Assembly: GCA_038243395.1 (NCBI GenBank)
Contig: JBBSRC010000084.1
Coordinates: 1 to 19,371 of the forward strand
Direction of reading: 5' to 3'
Length of the DNA: 19,371 nucleotides
Origin: Gelidibacter sp038243395
GTDB taxonomy: Bacteria; Bacteroidota; Bacteroidia; Flavobacteriales; Flavobacteriaceae
The notes under the pieces: generated by a model
What the model saw: the letters and a program-made list of their open reading frames with translations, nothing else
Databases searched by the model: none
Told to the model about the DNA's origin: nothing
Shown here: piece after piece, positions 1-6,529 of the stretch
How positions within the stretch are numbered: position 1 is the stretch's first letter
Layout: the number at the start of each line of letters is the position of its first letter
Translations under genes and position numbers: made by a program

Positions 1-725
1 CTGACGATTAAAACGAGCGCAGCACCTCCGGCGACATAGGCGATTGTATTTTCCGACTCATAATTAGCATAGGCAATTGCCGCAAGTGCCCAAGCGCCCA
101 CTAAAGCAAATTCACGCATATTACGTGCCCAAGTGACCACGAAATTAATAATCATCGCTACAATAATCATAAATATAGTCCATGCTCCTTCTGACATTCC
201 AAAACCTTCCCATCCTATTTTGGTCAAATAAGAAGCCACGTTTGCGATACTTGCCACCGTAATCCAACCACTATAAAAAACAAATGGCCACCATAAAAAA
301 ACAATGACTGAAATTGGAGCATCCCATAACTCCATAGCGTTGTTGACCACAATTTTTAATAAGGAAATTAAGGTTAAAAAGATGAAAATGCAAGATAGAC
401 CTGTGTACCCATAGATCCACAAAACCACCCAGACCGAATTGGCCACGCAGGAGATCACGAACCACCAACCAATGCGCAACACAAAATCATCATCCCGCAC
501 TTTTACAAATAGGCTTCTGCCCTGATAAATAACAAACCCGAGAAGTAACAGATAAATAAATCCCCAAATGGCAAAGGCATAGCCCGCAGGAGTAAACAGA
601 GAATTTAAATTATTGGACACCTCCCCAATCGTTGTGTTATTAATGGCACCTGTATTAGAAAGGTAGCTTATGATAATGGTTGAGACGAGCGCAATTCCAT
701 TACTAATTTGTAATACTTTTTTCAT
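1..725 (-). CDS. TspO/MBR-like tryptophan-rich membrane protein (3' end outside window)
   Basis: The reading frame is open from an ATG at 725 to the window edge, giving 241 residues with no stop. The protein is almost entirely hydrophobic, with about six or more membrane segments and many Trp residues, for example FTPAGYAFAIWGFIYLLLLG near residues 44-63 and a later FLWWPFVFYSGW stretch. The FTPAGYAFAIWG motif and Trp richness fit the flavobacterial proteins annotated as tryptophan-rich sensory proteins, distant relatives of TspO/MBR. They are longer than classical TspO (about 160 residues). TspO proteins bind porphyrins or sterols in the membrane; whether that holds here is unknown. It lies 112 bp downstream of the glycosylase-family gene on the same strand, and the gap shows no clear terminator. 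The family call is by recognition only. Confidence 0.8.
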   Translation of the reverse strand, partial: MKKVLQISNGIALVSTIIISYLSNTGAINNTTIGEVSNNLNSLFTPAGYAFAIWGFIYLLLLGFVIYQGRSLFVKVRDDDFVLRIGWWFVISCVANSVWVVLWIYGYTGLSCIFIFLTLISLLKIVVNNAMELWDAPISVIVFLWWPFVFYSGWITVASIANVASYLTKIGWEGFGMSEGAWTIFMIIVAMIINFVVTWARNMREFALVGAWALAAIAYANYESENTIAYVAGGAALVLIV

Positions 726-837
726 TGGAATCGACTTTAATTTGAGAATTGGGTTTAAATGGATCAAGTTTATTATAAAAGCTTGAAAATTACGACTTCC
801 CACAAAACAAATTGACTTTTTTAAAGGAAGAATGGAC

Positions 838-1581
838 TCAAATAAATTCGCGGTATTGCATGACCCTGAAATCGAAAGTATTGAACTTCGGGTTTTTAGC
901 TTTAAGATGTTGGTAAAGCGGCATTCTACTTATGGAAATATTGGCGGCTCCCGATCCGGAAGTCAAGGAAACAGTTTTAATGATTCTGTTGCCGTGTTGA
1001 AGTTCGGATTGTGATGAAGACATCGCATTTTTATGTGATTCCTCACTAGCGATGGGAATGACAATTCCATCTTTGGCGCTCGGAAGCTCAAATTCATGAA
1101 TCCGTGGCACTTCATTAGAGACCAACTCCAATTTTAATCCGTAAGTTTTTAAATGTTTTCTGAAAAAATATTCTGGCCCATTTTTACTATTGCCACCAGT
1201 AAATAATAAGGTGTCAATGTTTGGGTATTTTTGAAGATAACTGATAAGATTTCGAAGGTGGACGTTGGTCATCCCCAAATCGGACGCATTGATTTTTTCG
1301 CGTTCACAACTTTCTACAATATCACAAATACCGATTTTATGAGCGGTTAGAAAAGACTTTCTTTGGGCGACCGCTTCGTCTGAATTATCAAATCGCAAAT
1401 GAAGTTTATAAATTTCATCAATAAATGACCACAGTGAATTAAAATAGCTGCCATAACAAAAATCGACATCCTTTTCCAACAGCTCCCCAATTGAAAAACG
1501 AGGTGGTGGCAAAGTACCAACAATCAGCTTGGTGGTATCTTCCTTTATAAATGGTGGATAAGGGTGCTGATGAAAAAACAT
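838..1581 (-). CDS. uracil-DNA glycosylase family protein
   Basis: 247 residues. The N-terminal LIVGTLPPPRFS (residues 19-30) resembles the first active-site loop of UDG-superfamily enzymes, and KTVSLTSGSGAANIS (202-216) resembles the C-terminal DNA-minor-groove loop (S/T-P-S-x-x-A-N type). LLFTGGNSKNGPEYFFRK lies between them. Family members excise uracil or other deaminated bases; the substrate here cannot be told. Residues of about 167-199, just before the second loop, look like an insertion: as I recall flavobacterial homologs, the IHEF-type segment runs almost directly into IKTVSLT. The corresponding DNA (about 985-1085) contains a repeat-like hairpin also seen elsewhere in the window (see repeat at 1021-1064). 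The start ATG abuts the stop of the upstream TPR gene (TAAATG), so the two are probably co-transcribed and coupled. Confidence 0.8.
   Translation of the reverse strand: MFFHQHPYPPFIKEDTTKLIVGTLPPPRFSIGELLEKDVDFCYGSYFNSLWSFIDEIYKLHLRFDNSDEAVAQRKSFLTAHKIGICDIVESCEREKINASDLGMTNVHLRNLISYLQKYPNIDTLLFTGGNSKNGPEYFFRKHLKTYGLKLELVSNEVPRIHEFELPSAKDGIVIPIASEESHKNAMSSSQSELQHGNRIIKTVSLTSGSGAANISISRMPLYQHLKAKNPKFNTFDFRVMQYREFI
1021..1064. repeat. dispersed hairpin repeat inside the glycosylase-family gene
   Basis: The plus strand has ATGTGATTCCTC at 1033-1044 and GGAATGACAA at 1055-1064. The intergenic copy at 7145-7173 has the identical 12-mer followed, 7 nt later, by GGAACGACAA. Within the copy, CATCGC (1021-1026) and GCGATG (1049-1054) are a perfect inverted repeat, and ATTCC (1038-1042) pairs with GGAAT (1055-1059). 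Elements of the form GATTCC...GGAATGACA are familiar intergenic repeats in flavobacterial genomes; that is recollection, not a search. Here the repeat is read in frame as part of the protein. Confidence 0.6.
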
Positions 1582-2319
1582 TTACAAGGCGTTTTTCAAT
1601 TTTTCAACGTCAAGAATGGTTGCTTTATAAATACTTTTATTTATGGCGGTCATGTTTTGCATTTCCACATAAAGATCTTCAATCAGCTCCTTGGCCTTGT
1701 TAGCTTTATCAAAACGTAATAAAAATTTAGCGAAGGCTACGCGTTCATTGTAGTTTGAATATGGCCTATCCATAATTTCAAATTGCTCTTCTGCCTCCTC
1801 TGTTTTATCCTTTTCAGCCAACGCCATTCCATAACAGAATGGGATTTCTGATTTTTCATATTCTTTATGACTCTCCAAACCCTGACTCAATGCAAGGACC
1901 TGATCATAATCTTTGATTGCATAATAGGATTTAATCAAATGGGCTTTCACATAGAATTCATTCTGGGTTTTGTCCTCCAATGCGATGAGATAGTGTTCAA
2001 TAGCGCGCTCATAATTATTTGCCTCTAGGTACGCATCAGCAAGATTAACTCTATTCAGATAGGTGTCCGTAAACTCAAGTTTACTCTCTAATCCTTTGAC
2101 TTTGGAAGAGGTATTTTTTTTTGAAGGTTCAATGATGGTACTTAAGTTGCTCTGCATTTTTTCTGTACCACGTTTGTTCAAAACTTGAGTTACCAAATAC
2201 GTAACACAACCAATAAACGGTAAAAAAAGAATAGCAAAAATCCAATAGTACGAATTCTTATTTTTCAATAAGTGATAGATACAAAAACCTTGAAACGCGA
2301 TAATTAAATATAAATACAT
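1582..2319 (-). CDS. membrane-anchored tetratricopeptide-repeat protein
   Basis: 245 residues. Two hydrophobic helices at about 2-18 and 24-46 anchor the N terminus. The FLPFIGCVTYLV segment resembles the PLDc_N-type membrane module. After a polar linker (about 50-80), helical repeats follow at about 88-118 (NLADAYLEANNYERAIEHY, a clear TPR consensus), 124-150 and 158-185. TPR proteins scaffold protein complexes; the partner is unknown. It is the first gene of a two-gene unit, its stop codon touching the start of the glycosylase-family gene, though the two products have no obvious joint role. A TATCTTTG box lies about 17 nt upstream of the start codon. The family name is safe; the function is open. 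Confidence 0.75.
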   Translation of the reverse strand: MYLYLIIAFQGFCIYHLLKNKNSYYWIFAILFLPFIGCVTYLVTQVLNKRGTEKMQSNLSTIIEPSKKNTSSKVKGLESKLEFTDTYLNRVNLADAYLEANNYERAIEHYLIALEDKTQNEFYVKAHLIKSYYAIKDYDQVLALSQGLESHKEYEKSEIPFCYGMALAEKDKTEEAEEQFEIMDRPYSNYNERVAFAKFLLRFDKANKAKELIEDLYVEMQNMTAINKSIYKATILDVEKLKNAL

Positions 2320-2336
2320 GTTGCTATATTAAAGTG

Positions 2337-2344
2337 CAAAGATA
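2337..2344 (-). promoter_or_regulatory. candidate -7 box for the TPR/glycosylase unit
   Basis: The minus strand reads TATCTTTG, matching the Bacteroidota -7 consensus TAnnTTTG. No TTG is present at the expected -33 distance, so the assignment rests on the box alone. Confidence 0.4.
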
Positions 2345-2414
2345 ATGCTTTGATATACTATAAATTGAGTATCTTAAAAATTGATTCATATTAACTAAAA
2401 ACAAGCAATAAAAC

Positions 2415-2546
2415 ATGGGAAAAGGTGATAAAAAAACGAGAAAAGGAAAAATTTCAAGAGGTTCATATGGCGTAAGACGACTTCGTATTAAAAAAAAGGC
2501 AAACACACTTGAAAAAATTAGTGTGGATAACAAATCAAAACCCTAA
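2415..2546 (+). CDS. small ribosomal subunit protein THX
   Basis: A 43-residue, very basic protein beginning MGKGDKKTRKGKISRGSYGV, followed by RRLRIKKK. The GKGDKKT(R/K)(R/K)GKI...GSYG(V/K)RR signature is that of the bacterial 30S protein THX (Thx), which sits in the head of the small subunit and contacts 16S rRNA. Known members are often about 25-40 residues; this one has an extra less basic tail (about residues 29-43). It stands alone on the plus strand, divergent from the TPR gene and convergent with yaaA, and ends just before a strong hairpin terminator. A weak upstream promoter candidate is TTG at 2350-2352, 17 nt before TATCTTAA at 2370-2377. Confidence 0.88.
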   Translation: MGKGDKKTRKGKISRGSYGVRRLRIKKKANTLEKISVDNKSKP

Positions 2547-2565
2547 TCTCAACCTAATTATAAAA

Positions 2566-2600
2566 AATGTCCTGTTTTCATATTTTGAGAACAGGACATT
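2566..2600. terminator. bidirectional intrinsic terminator between THX and yaaA
   Basis: AATGTCCTGTT (2566-2576) and AACAGGACATT (2590-2600) are perfect complements. The stem extends inward through a G-T pair and three more pairs (2577-2580 with 2586-2589) to a 5-nt loop, for 15 bp in total. The plus strand continues CTTTTAT. The minus strand continues with six T. This suits two convergent genes. Confidence 0.88.
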
Positions 2601-2603
2601 CTT

Positions 2604-3362
2604 TTATCGTGTAAACACTAATCTATGTTCTCCAGAAAGCTTTTCGTGAAATCTATAGTTTTCAATGTCAAAAGCCTTAAGGTCCTCCATGGTTTTTGCA
2701 TTTTCATCAATGATAAAGCGGGTCATGAGTCCGCGTGCTAATTTGGCGTAAATACCAATCGTTTTGTATTCCCCGTTTTTTAATTCCTTAAAATCCACAT
2801 TGACTACCGGAACCTTTAGGGCTTTCGTGTCCACCGCTTTAAAATATTCAACACTCGCTAAATTTAAAAAAAGTTCATCGTCTTCTAATTCTTCATTCAA
2901 AGCTTTAGTAACATCCTTTTTCCAAAACTCATATAAATTTTTATTTTTCCCTACGGGCAATTTTATGCCCATTTCCAAACGGTAAGGCTGCATCAAATCC
3001 AAAGGTTTTAAAACGCCATACAAGCCCGAAAGGATTCTAACCGTATCTTGGAGACGGTCAATTTTGTTGTTCGGAATGGTATAAGCATCCACTCCCCGAT
3101 AAACATCGCCGTTAAATGCATAAATGGCTGGGCGCGCATTCTCTTTTGTAAATGGGGTTTCCCACTCTTGATTGCGCTCATAATTAAGTTGGCTCAGATC
3201 TTTAGAAATCTTCATCAGCTCTGATAAGGCCTTAACAGATTTCTTTTTGAGTTCTTTATTAAGGCGTTCTGATTGTTTTAAAAATTCCGATTGCGTGGTC
3301 TTGGCGGTCGGTAACTTGGTTTCAAAATCCAAGGTTTTTGCGGGAGATAATACTAACTTCAT
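2604..3362 (-). CDS. yaaA: peroxide stress protein YaaA (DUF328/UPF0246)
   Basis: 252 residues from the ATG at 3362, giving MKLVLSPAKTLDFETKLP, the typical N terminus of the family. An in-frame start 27 nt upstream would add MRSRKTVST, which is encoded by a repeat element and is rejected. Other family marks are PAIYAFNGDVYRGVDA, RILSGLYGVLKPLDLMQPYRLEMG (quoted in part: SGLYGVLKPLDLMQPYRLEM) and the C-terminal EKLSGEHRLVFTR. In E. coli YaaA lowers free iron and limits oxidative DNA damage during peroxide stress and has a DNA-binding fold; the exact activity is unsettled. The gene is monocistronic here, with a candidate promoter box at 3439-3446 and a leader that contains the same 42-nt hairpin element as coaD. 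Confidence 0.93.
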   Translation of the reverse strand: MKLVLSPAKTLDFETKLPTAKTTQSEFLKQSERLNKELKKKSVKALSELMKISKDLSQLNYERNQEWETPFTKENARPAIYAFNGDVYRGVDAYTIPNNKIDRLQDTVRILSGLYGVLKPLDLMQPYRLEMGIKLPVGKNKNLYEFWKKDVTKALNEELEDDELFLNLASVEYFKAVDTKALKVPVVNVDFKELKNGEYKTIGIYAKLARGLMTRFIIDENAKTMEDLKAFDIENYRFHEKLSGEHRLVFTR

Positions 3363-3367
3363 GGTGC

Positions 3368-3409
3368 TTACTGTCTTTCGACTCCGCATAAGATAAACTA
3401 CGGCAGAAT
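3368..3409 (-). repeat. leader hairpin element, yaaA copy
   Basis: These 42 nt match the reverse complement of 6483-6524 at 34 positions without gaps, so relative to the downstream gene both copies have the same orientation. The core read on the minus strand is GCGGAGTCGAAAG preceded by AGTTTATCTT. The ends can pair imperfectly (TGCC with GACA and flanking bases). The element ends exactly 5 nt before the yaaA ATG, the same spacing as in coaD. Confidence 0.75.
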
Positions 3410-3438
3410 CTTTTTAAGGTTTGTAAAAAATCAAAACT

Positions 3439-3446
3439 CAAAGTTA
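3439..3446 (-). promoter_or_regulatory. candidate -7 box for yaaA
   Basis: The minus strand reads TAACTTTG, fitting TAnnTTTG. It is 76 nt upstream of the yaaA start, leaving a leader of about 70 nt that includes the 42-nt hairpin element. No convincing -33 TTG is visible. Confidence 0.4.
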
Positions 3447-3475
3447 CAAAACAAATCTCACTTGAGCAGCTACTA

Positions 3476-3568
3476 CGTTAAGGACGGAACGGCATGTTTG
3501 AGCTCCTCGAAGAGAGCGAGTAGTGACAGCCTGACCCTCTGGAAATTTATTGGAAGAGGGTAACGCCC
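3476..3568 (-). repeat. structured intergenic repeat (GGGCGTTACCC...TAACG type)
   Basis: On the minus strand it opens GGGCGTTACCCTCT and closes CCGTCCTTAACG. The outer arms pair (CGTTA at 3476-3480 with TAACG at 3561-3565). Inside, ACCCTCT and AGAGGGT form a second stem around an AT-rich loop, and GCTCT/GGAGC forms a third small stem near a TTCG turn. The GC content exceeds its surroundings. Similar GGGCGTT...GGGTC(A/G)GGCT...CCTAACGC elements occur repeatedly in Bacteroidota intergenic regions as I recall them; their function is not established. It lies between rluD and yaaA. Confidence 0.55.
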
Positions 3569-3632
3569 AAATCAAAACAATCTCCAGAATTAATTGTAAC
3601 TAAAACTCTTGCGTCTCCATTTATAAAAGAAA

Positions 3633-4691
3633 TTATTCCTGATCAATATCCATATCCTTATGCTTTGCATAATTCCGCCATTTCTCGATACAGGTTACCA
3701 TATCATGAGGCACTTCCGAATCAAAACTCATGAATTTACCTGATGTAGGATGTTCAAAACCCAAAGTGCGTGCATGCAGAGCTTGGCGCGGCAGGATTTT
3801 AAAGCAATTATCAACAAATTGTTTGTATTTGGAAAAGGTGGTTCCTTTTAAGATTTTTTCGCCACCATAACGCGAATCGTTGAATAGCGTATGGCCAATA
3901 TGTTTCATGTGTACACGGATTTGGTGGGTACGGCCAGTTTCTAATCTACAAGATACCAAAGTTACATATCCTAAGCGTTCAATCACTTTGTAACGCGTGA
4001 CGGCCGGTTTTCCTTTTTCTTCATCATCGTCCAAATACACGGTGTTTTGTAACCTGTTTTTAGGATGTCTCCCAATGTTGCCTTCGATCGTGCCTTCGTC
4101 GTGCTCCATATTTCCCCATACAAGGGCGACATATTCACGTTCGCTGGTTTTATTGAAGAATTGTTTAGACAAATGCGCCATGGCAACTTCCGTTTTGGCA
4201 ATGACCAACAGTCCGCTGGTATCCTTGTCGATACGATGTACTAAACCAGGTCTGTTACTTGAATTGTTTGGCAGATTTTCGAAATGAAAAATTAAAGCGT
4301 TGATGAGCGTGCCCGAATAATTGCCATGACCGGGATGTACGACCATGCCAGCTTCTTTATTGACCACAAGCAAATCATCATCTTCATATACAATATTAAG
4401 CGGAATATCTTCTGGGGTGAGCAGATATTCATAAGGCGGATGCTCAAAAAGCACTCGGATCACATCAAACGGCTTAACCTTATAATTGGATTTCACAGGA
4501 AGGTCATTGACATAAATACTACCATTTTTGGCAGCCTCCTGGATTTTATTCCGGGTCGCATTTTCAATAAAATTCATGAGATATTTGTCAATACGCAAAG
4601 GTGTTTGACCTTTTACGACCGTAAAGGCATAGTGCTCATACAACTCATCATCATTTTGATCTTCTAAACTGGGGGTGTTTTCGTCTGTCAT
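3633..4691 (-). CDS. rluD: RluA/RluD-family 23S rRNA pseudouridine synthase
   Basis: 352 residues. An N-terminal S4 RNA-binding domain spans about 30-80 (LRIDKYL...NGSIYVNDLPVKSNYKVKP). The catalytic domain begins near 100 (IVYEDDDLLVVNKEAGMVVHPG). The signature GLVHRIDKDTSGLLVIAKT carries the catalytic Asp155, and GRTHQIRVHMKHIGH follows near 250. RluD makes the pseudouridines in helix 69 of 23S rRNA; the exact target here is inferred from domain arrangement and could be that of a close relative. The ATG overlaps the stop of the PASTA gene by one base (TAATG), indicating translational coupling. It begins with an acidic extension of about 20 residues before the S4 domain. Confidence 0.9.
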   Translation of the reverse strand: MTDENTPSLEDQNDDELYEHYAFTVVKGQTPLRIDKYLMNFIENATRNKIQEAAKNGSIYVNDLPVKSNYKVKPFDVIRVLFEHPPYEYLLTPEDIPLNIVYEDDDLLVVNKEAGMVVHPGHGNYSGTLINALIFHFENLPNNSSNRPGLVHRIDKDTSGLLVIAKTEVAMAHLSKQFFNKTSEREYVALVWGNMEHDEGTIEGNIGRHPKNRLQNTVYLDDDEEKGKPAVTRYKVIERLGYVTLVSCRLETGRTHQIRVHMKHIGHTLFNDSRYGGEKILKGTTFSKYKQFVDNCFKILPRQALHARTLGFEHPTSGKFMSFDSEVPHDMVTCIEKWRNYAKHKDMDIDQE

Positions 4692-5254
4692 TATTCCTCA
4701 ATACCTCTATTACCATTTCCTAAAACCAAATCAATTACGGAGGTCATAGGTAATAAATCGCCCGCTTTGACCGATTCGCCTTCAAATGAAATGGATTGTA
4801 CTTCATCCTTACCAATATCATCGATATACGATATTTTGCCTACTTCAAAACCAATGGCTTCTAAGGTCGGCTTGGCCTGGCGGTAAGTACGACCAACCAC
4901 AATAGGCACTTCCACCTTACGATAGCCAGATGGATTTAAAATCAAATATATTTTCCGGTCTTCTTTTACTTGGCTTCCTGCCAATGGATATTGCTCAATG
5001 ACGGAGAATTGAGGATATTTTGGATTGTAATTGGCTGAGTCTTGAATTTCCATGGTCAAATCATTATTATTCAATTCAATTTGAGTGGCTTCAATGCTCT
5101 TTCCAGCCAAATCAGGAACGGTTACAAAACTCCCATGGTTCGTGCGATAATCTAACCATTTCAACACTAAAAAACACACTACTACAAGCGCTACAACCGC
5201 CAGAATAATTTGCTTTAAAAACGCTTTACTCGATAAAAATTTTATTAGACTCAT
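4691..5254 (-). CDS. membrane-anchored PASTA domain protein
   Basis: 187 residues: a short cytoplasmic N terminus, one membrane helix at about 15-33, then two PASTA modules. The first is VTVPDLAGKSIEATQIELNN up to about residue 108. The second is VEVPIVVGRTYRQAKPTLEA up to about 180. PASTA domains bind peptidoglycan or lipid II stems in kinases and penicillin-binding proteins. Here there is no kinase or transpeptidase domain, so it is an orphan sensor or wall-binding protein facing the periplasm. It is first in a pair with rluD and divergent from ddl, a peptidoglycan-precursor gene. A TATCTTTG box lies about 20 nt upstream. Confidence 0.85.
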   Translation of the reverse strand: MSLIKFLSSKAFLKQIILAVVALVVVCFLVLKWLDYRTNHGSFVTVPDLAGKSIEATQIELNNNDLTMEIQDSANYNPKYPQFSVIEQYPLAGSQVKEDRKIYLILNPSGYRKVEVPIVVGRTYRQAKPTLEAIGFEVGKISYIDDIGKDEVQSISFEGESVKAGDLLPMTSVIDLVLGNGNRGIEE

Positions 5255-5273
5255 GAAAATTTGTTATAAGTGA

Positions 5274-5281
5274 CAAAGATA
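5274..5281 (-). promoter_or_regulatory. candidate -7 box for the PASTA-rluD unit
   Basis: The minus strand reads TATCTTTG, matching TAnnTTTG, 19 nt upstream of the PASTA gene ATG. It is the same octamer as upstream of the TPR gene. No good -33 element is seen. Confidence 0.4.
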
Positions 5282-5426
5282 TATAAATACAACCGCTTTT
5301 TCTTTTGCTTTTATTGTGATATTTTTGTTTGTGGAGATAGGCCGCGAATTTACGAGTATTAAACCACAAATAAGCGTGTTTATTGTCACTTCAGTTTTTG
5401 CGATTAAATAACCTTTATTAAAGTGA

Positions 5427-5444
5427 TTCCCACTTTCGTGGGAA
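5427..5444 (+). repeat. hairpin directly upstream of ddl
   Basis: TTCCCAC (5427-5433) and GTGGGAA (5438-5444) are perfect complements around a TTTC loop. The hairpin ends 6 nt before the ddl ATG. With the preceding GTGA it resembles the GTGATTCC...GGAA repeats at 1033-1064 and 7145-7173. Its 3' arm holds a purine-rich GGGAAG where a ribosome-binding site would be expected. Confidence 0.6.
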
Positions 5445-5450
5445 GTGAAC

Positions 5451-6428
5451 ATGAAAAAAAATATTGCTATCATCATGGGAGGGTTTTCGAGCGAGTTCGA
5501 AATTTCCCTTAAAAGTGGTCAAGTTGTTTACGAAACGCTTGAGCCTACTAAATACAATGCGCATCGGGTTCATATCTTTAAGGACAAATGGGTTTATGTG
5601 GACGCCAACGACAACGAACATCCAATTGATCGCAATGACTTTTCGTTCACTGTAGAGGGCAAAAAAACCAGTTTTGATTGTGTGTTCAATGCTATTCACG
5701 GCACCCCGGGAGAAGACGGTTTTATGCAAGGCTATCTGGAGTTACTTGGTATTCCACAAACCAGTTGCAATATGTACCAGGCTGCTTTGACATTCAATAA
5801 GCGTGACTGTTTAAGCACTTTAAAACCTTACGGCATTAAAACGGCGGAATCCTATTATGTGAATTTAGGCGACATGATAGATGAAGACGCTATTATTGCC
5901 AAAGTAGGTTTACCGTGTTTTGTTAAAGCCAATAAGGCAGGGAGCAGTTTTGGAATCAGCAAGGTCTATAAAAAAGAAGAATTTAATAAGGCGTTAGAAG
6001 TGGCTTTTAAGGAAGATGATGAAGTGATTATTGAGTCGTTCTTGGATGGTATTGAAGTTTCGGTAGGAGTCATTACTTATAAAGGTAAAGTAACTGTGCT
6101 TCCTATTACCGAAATTGTGAGTGATAACGATTTCTTTGATTATCAGGCTAAATATTTGGGACAGTCTCAAGAAATTACCCCTGCTCGATTATCAAAAGAA
6201 CAAGAGGAGAAAGTAAATGTCCTTGCCAAAAAAGTTTACGAAATTTTAAAAATGAAAGGTTTTAGTCGCAGTGAATTTATTTTCAAAGATGGCGAACCTC
6301 ATTTACTTGAAGTTAACACCGTCCCGGGAATGACTAAAGCCAGTATTTTGCCTCAACAAGCAGCTGCGGCCGGCATTAGTTTGGAAGAATTGTTCGGTAA
6401 TGCGATTGAGGAATGCTTGAAGAATTAA
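5451..6428 (+). CDS. ddl: D-alanine--D-alanine ligase
   Basis: 325 residues from the ATG at 5451 (MKKNIAIIMGGFSSEFEISL); an in-frame GTG six bases upstream falls just after the hairpin and is less likely. The ATP-grasp ligase marks are all present: HGTPGEDG at 83-90, the glycine-rich KANKAGSSFGISK at 159-171, and the metal-binding LEVNTVPGMT at 286-295. The N-terminal GG-S-E-EIS pattern (10-19) is the D-Ala-binding start typical of the family. It joins two D-Ala with ATP to make the dipeptide for UDP-MurNAc-pentapeptide in the cytoplasm. It is divergent from the PASTA gene and followed by coaD after 101 bp. Confidence 0.95.
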   Translation: MKKNIAIIMGGFSSEFEISLKSGQVVYETLEPTKYNAHRVHIFKDKWVYVDANDNEHPIDRNDFSFTVEGKKTSFDCVFNAIHGTPGEDGFMQGYLELLGIPQTSCNMYQAALTFNKRDCLSTLKPYGIKTAESYYVNLGDMIDEDAIIAKVGLPCFVKANKAGSSFGISKVYKKEEFNKALEVAFKEDDEVIIESFLDGIEVSVGVITYKGKVTVLPITEIVSDNDFFDYQAKYLGQSQEITPARLSKEQEEKVNVLAKKVYEILKMKGFSRSEFIFKDGEPHLLEVNTVPGMTKASILPQQAAAAGISLEELFGNAIEECLKN

Positions 6429-6453
6429 AAATTATGTATGAAAAATTAATAAG

Positions 6454-6461
6454 TATATTTG
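6454..6461 (+). promoter_or_regulatory. candidate -7 box for coaD
   Basis: TATATTTG fits TAnnTTTG and lies 68 nt before the coaD start, so coaD may have its own transcript in addition to read-through from ddl. The leader would include the 42-nt hairpin element, as for yaaA. Confidence 0.4.
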
Positions 6462-6482
6462 ATTTATAACTATAAACTGAGA

Positions 6483-6524
6483 TTCCTGCCAGAGTTTATC
6501 TTGAGCGGAGTCGAAAGGCAGGAA
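6483..6524 (+). repeat. leader hairpin element, coaD copy
   Basis: TTCCTGCC (6483-6490) pairs perfectly with GGCAGGAA (6517-6524) around a 26-nt loop containing TTGAGCGGAGTCGAAA. It is 34/42 identical to the yaaA leader element in the same sense. It ends 5 nt before the ATG, and its 3' arm contains AGGAA, a plausible ribosome-binding site that pairing would hide. TTGAGCG(A/G)AGTCGAAA motifs are recurrent in flavobacterial genomes by my recollection. Confidence 0.78.
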
Positions 6525-6529
6525 ATATT

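Noticed and set aside
2324..2533. Open frame of 69 codons on the minus strand
   Set aside because: It is antisense to the THX gene, whose protein signature is unmistakable; the antisense product has no recognisable features.
3363..3389. N-terminal extension of YaaA from an upstream in-frame ATG
   Set aside because: It is encoded by the 42-nt repeat element, and the family normally begins MK(L/I)(V/L)LSPAK, which matches the downstream ATG.
4326..4667. 113-codon open frame on the plus strand
   Set aside because: It lies wholly antisense within the rluD gene and has no signal of its own.
5445..5450. GTG start two codons before the ddl ATG
   Set aside because: It immediately follows the hairpin, leaving no room for ribosome binding, and MKKNIAIIMGG is the usual family start.
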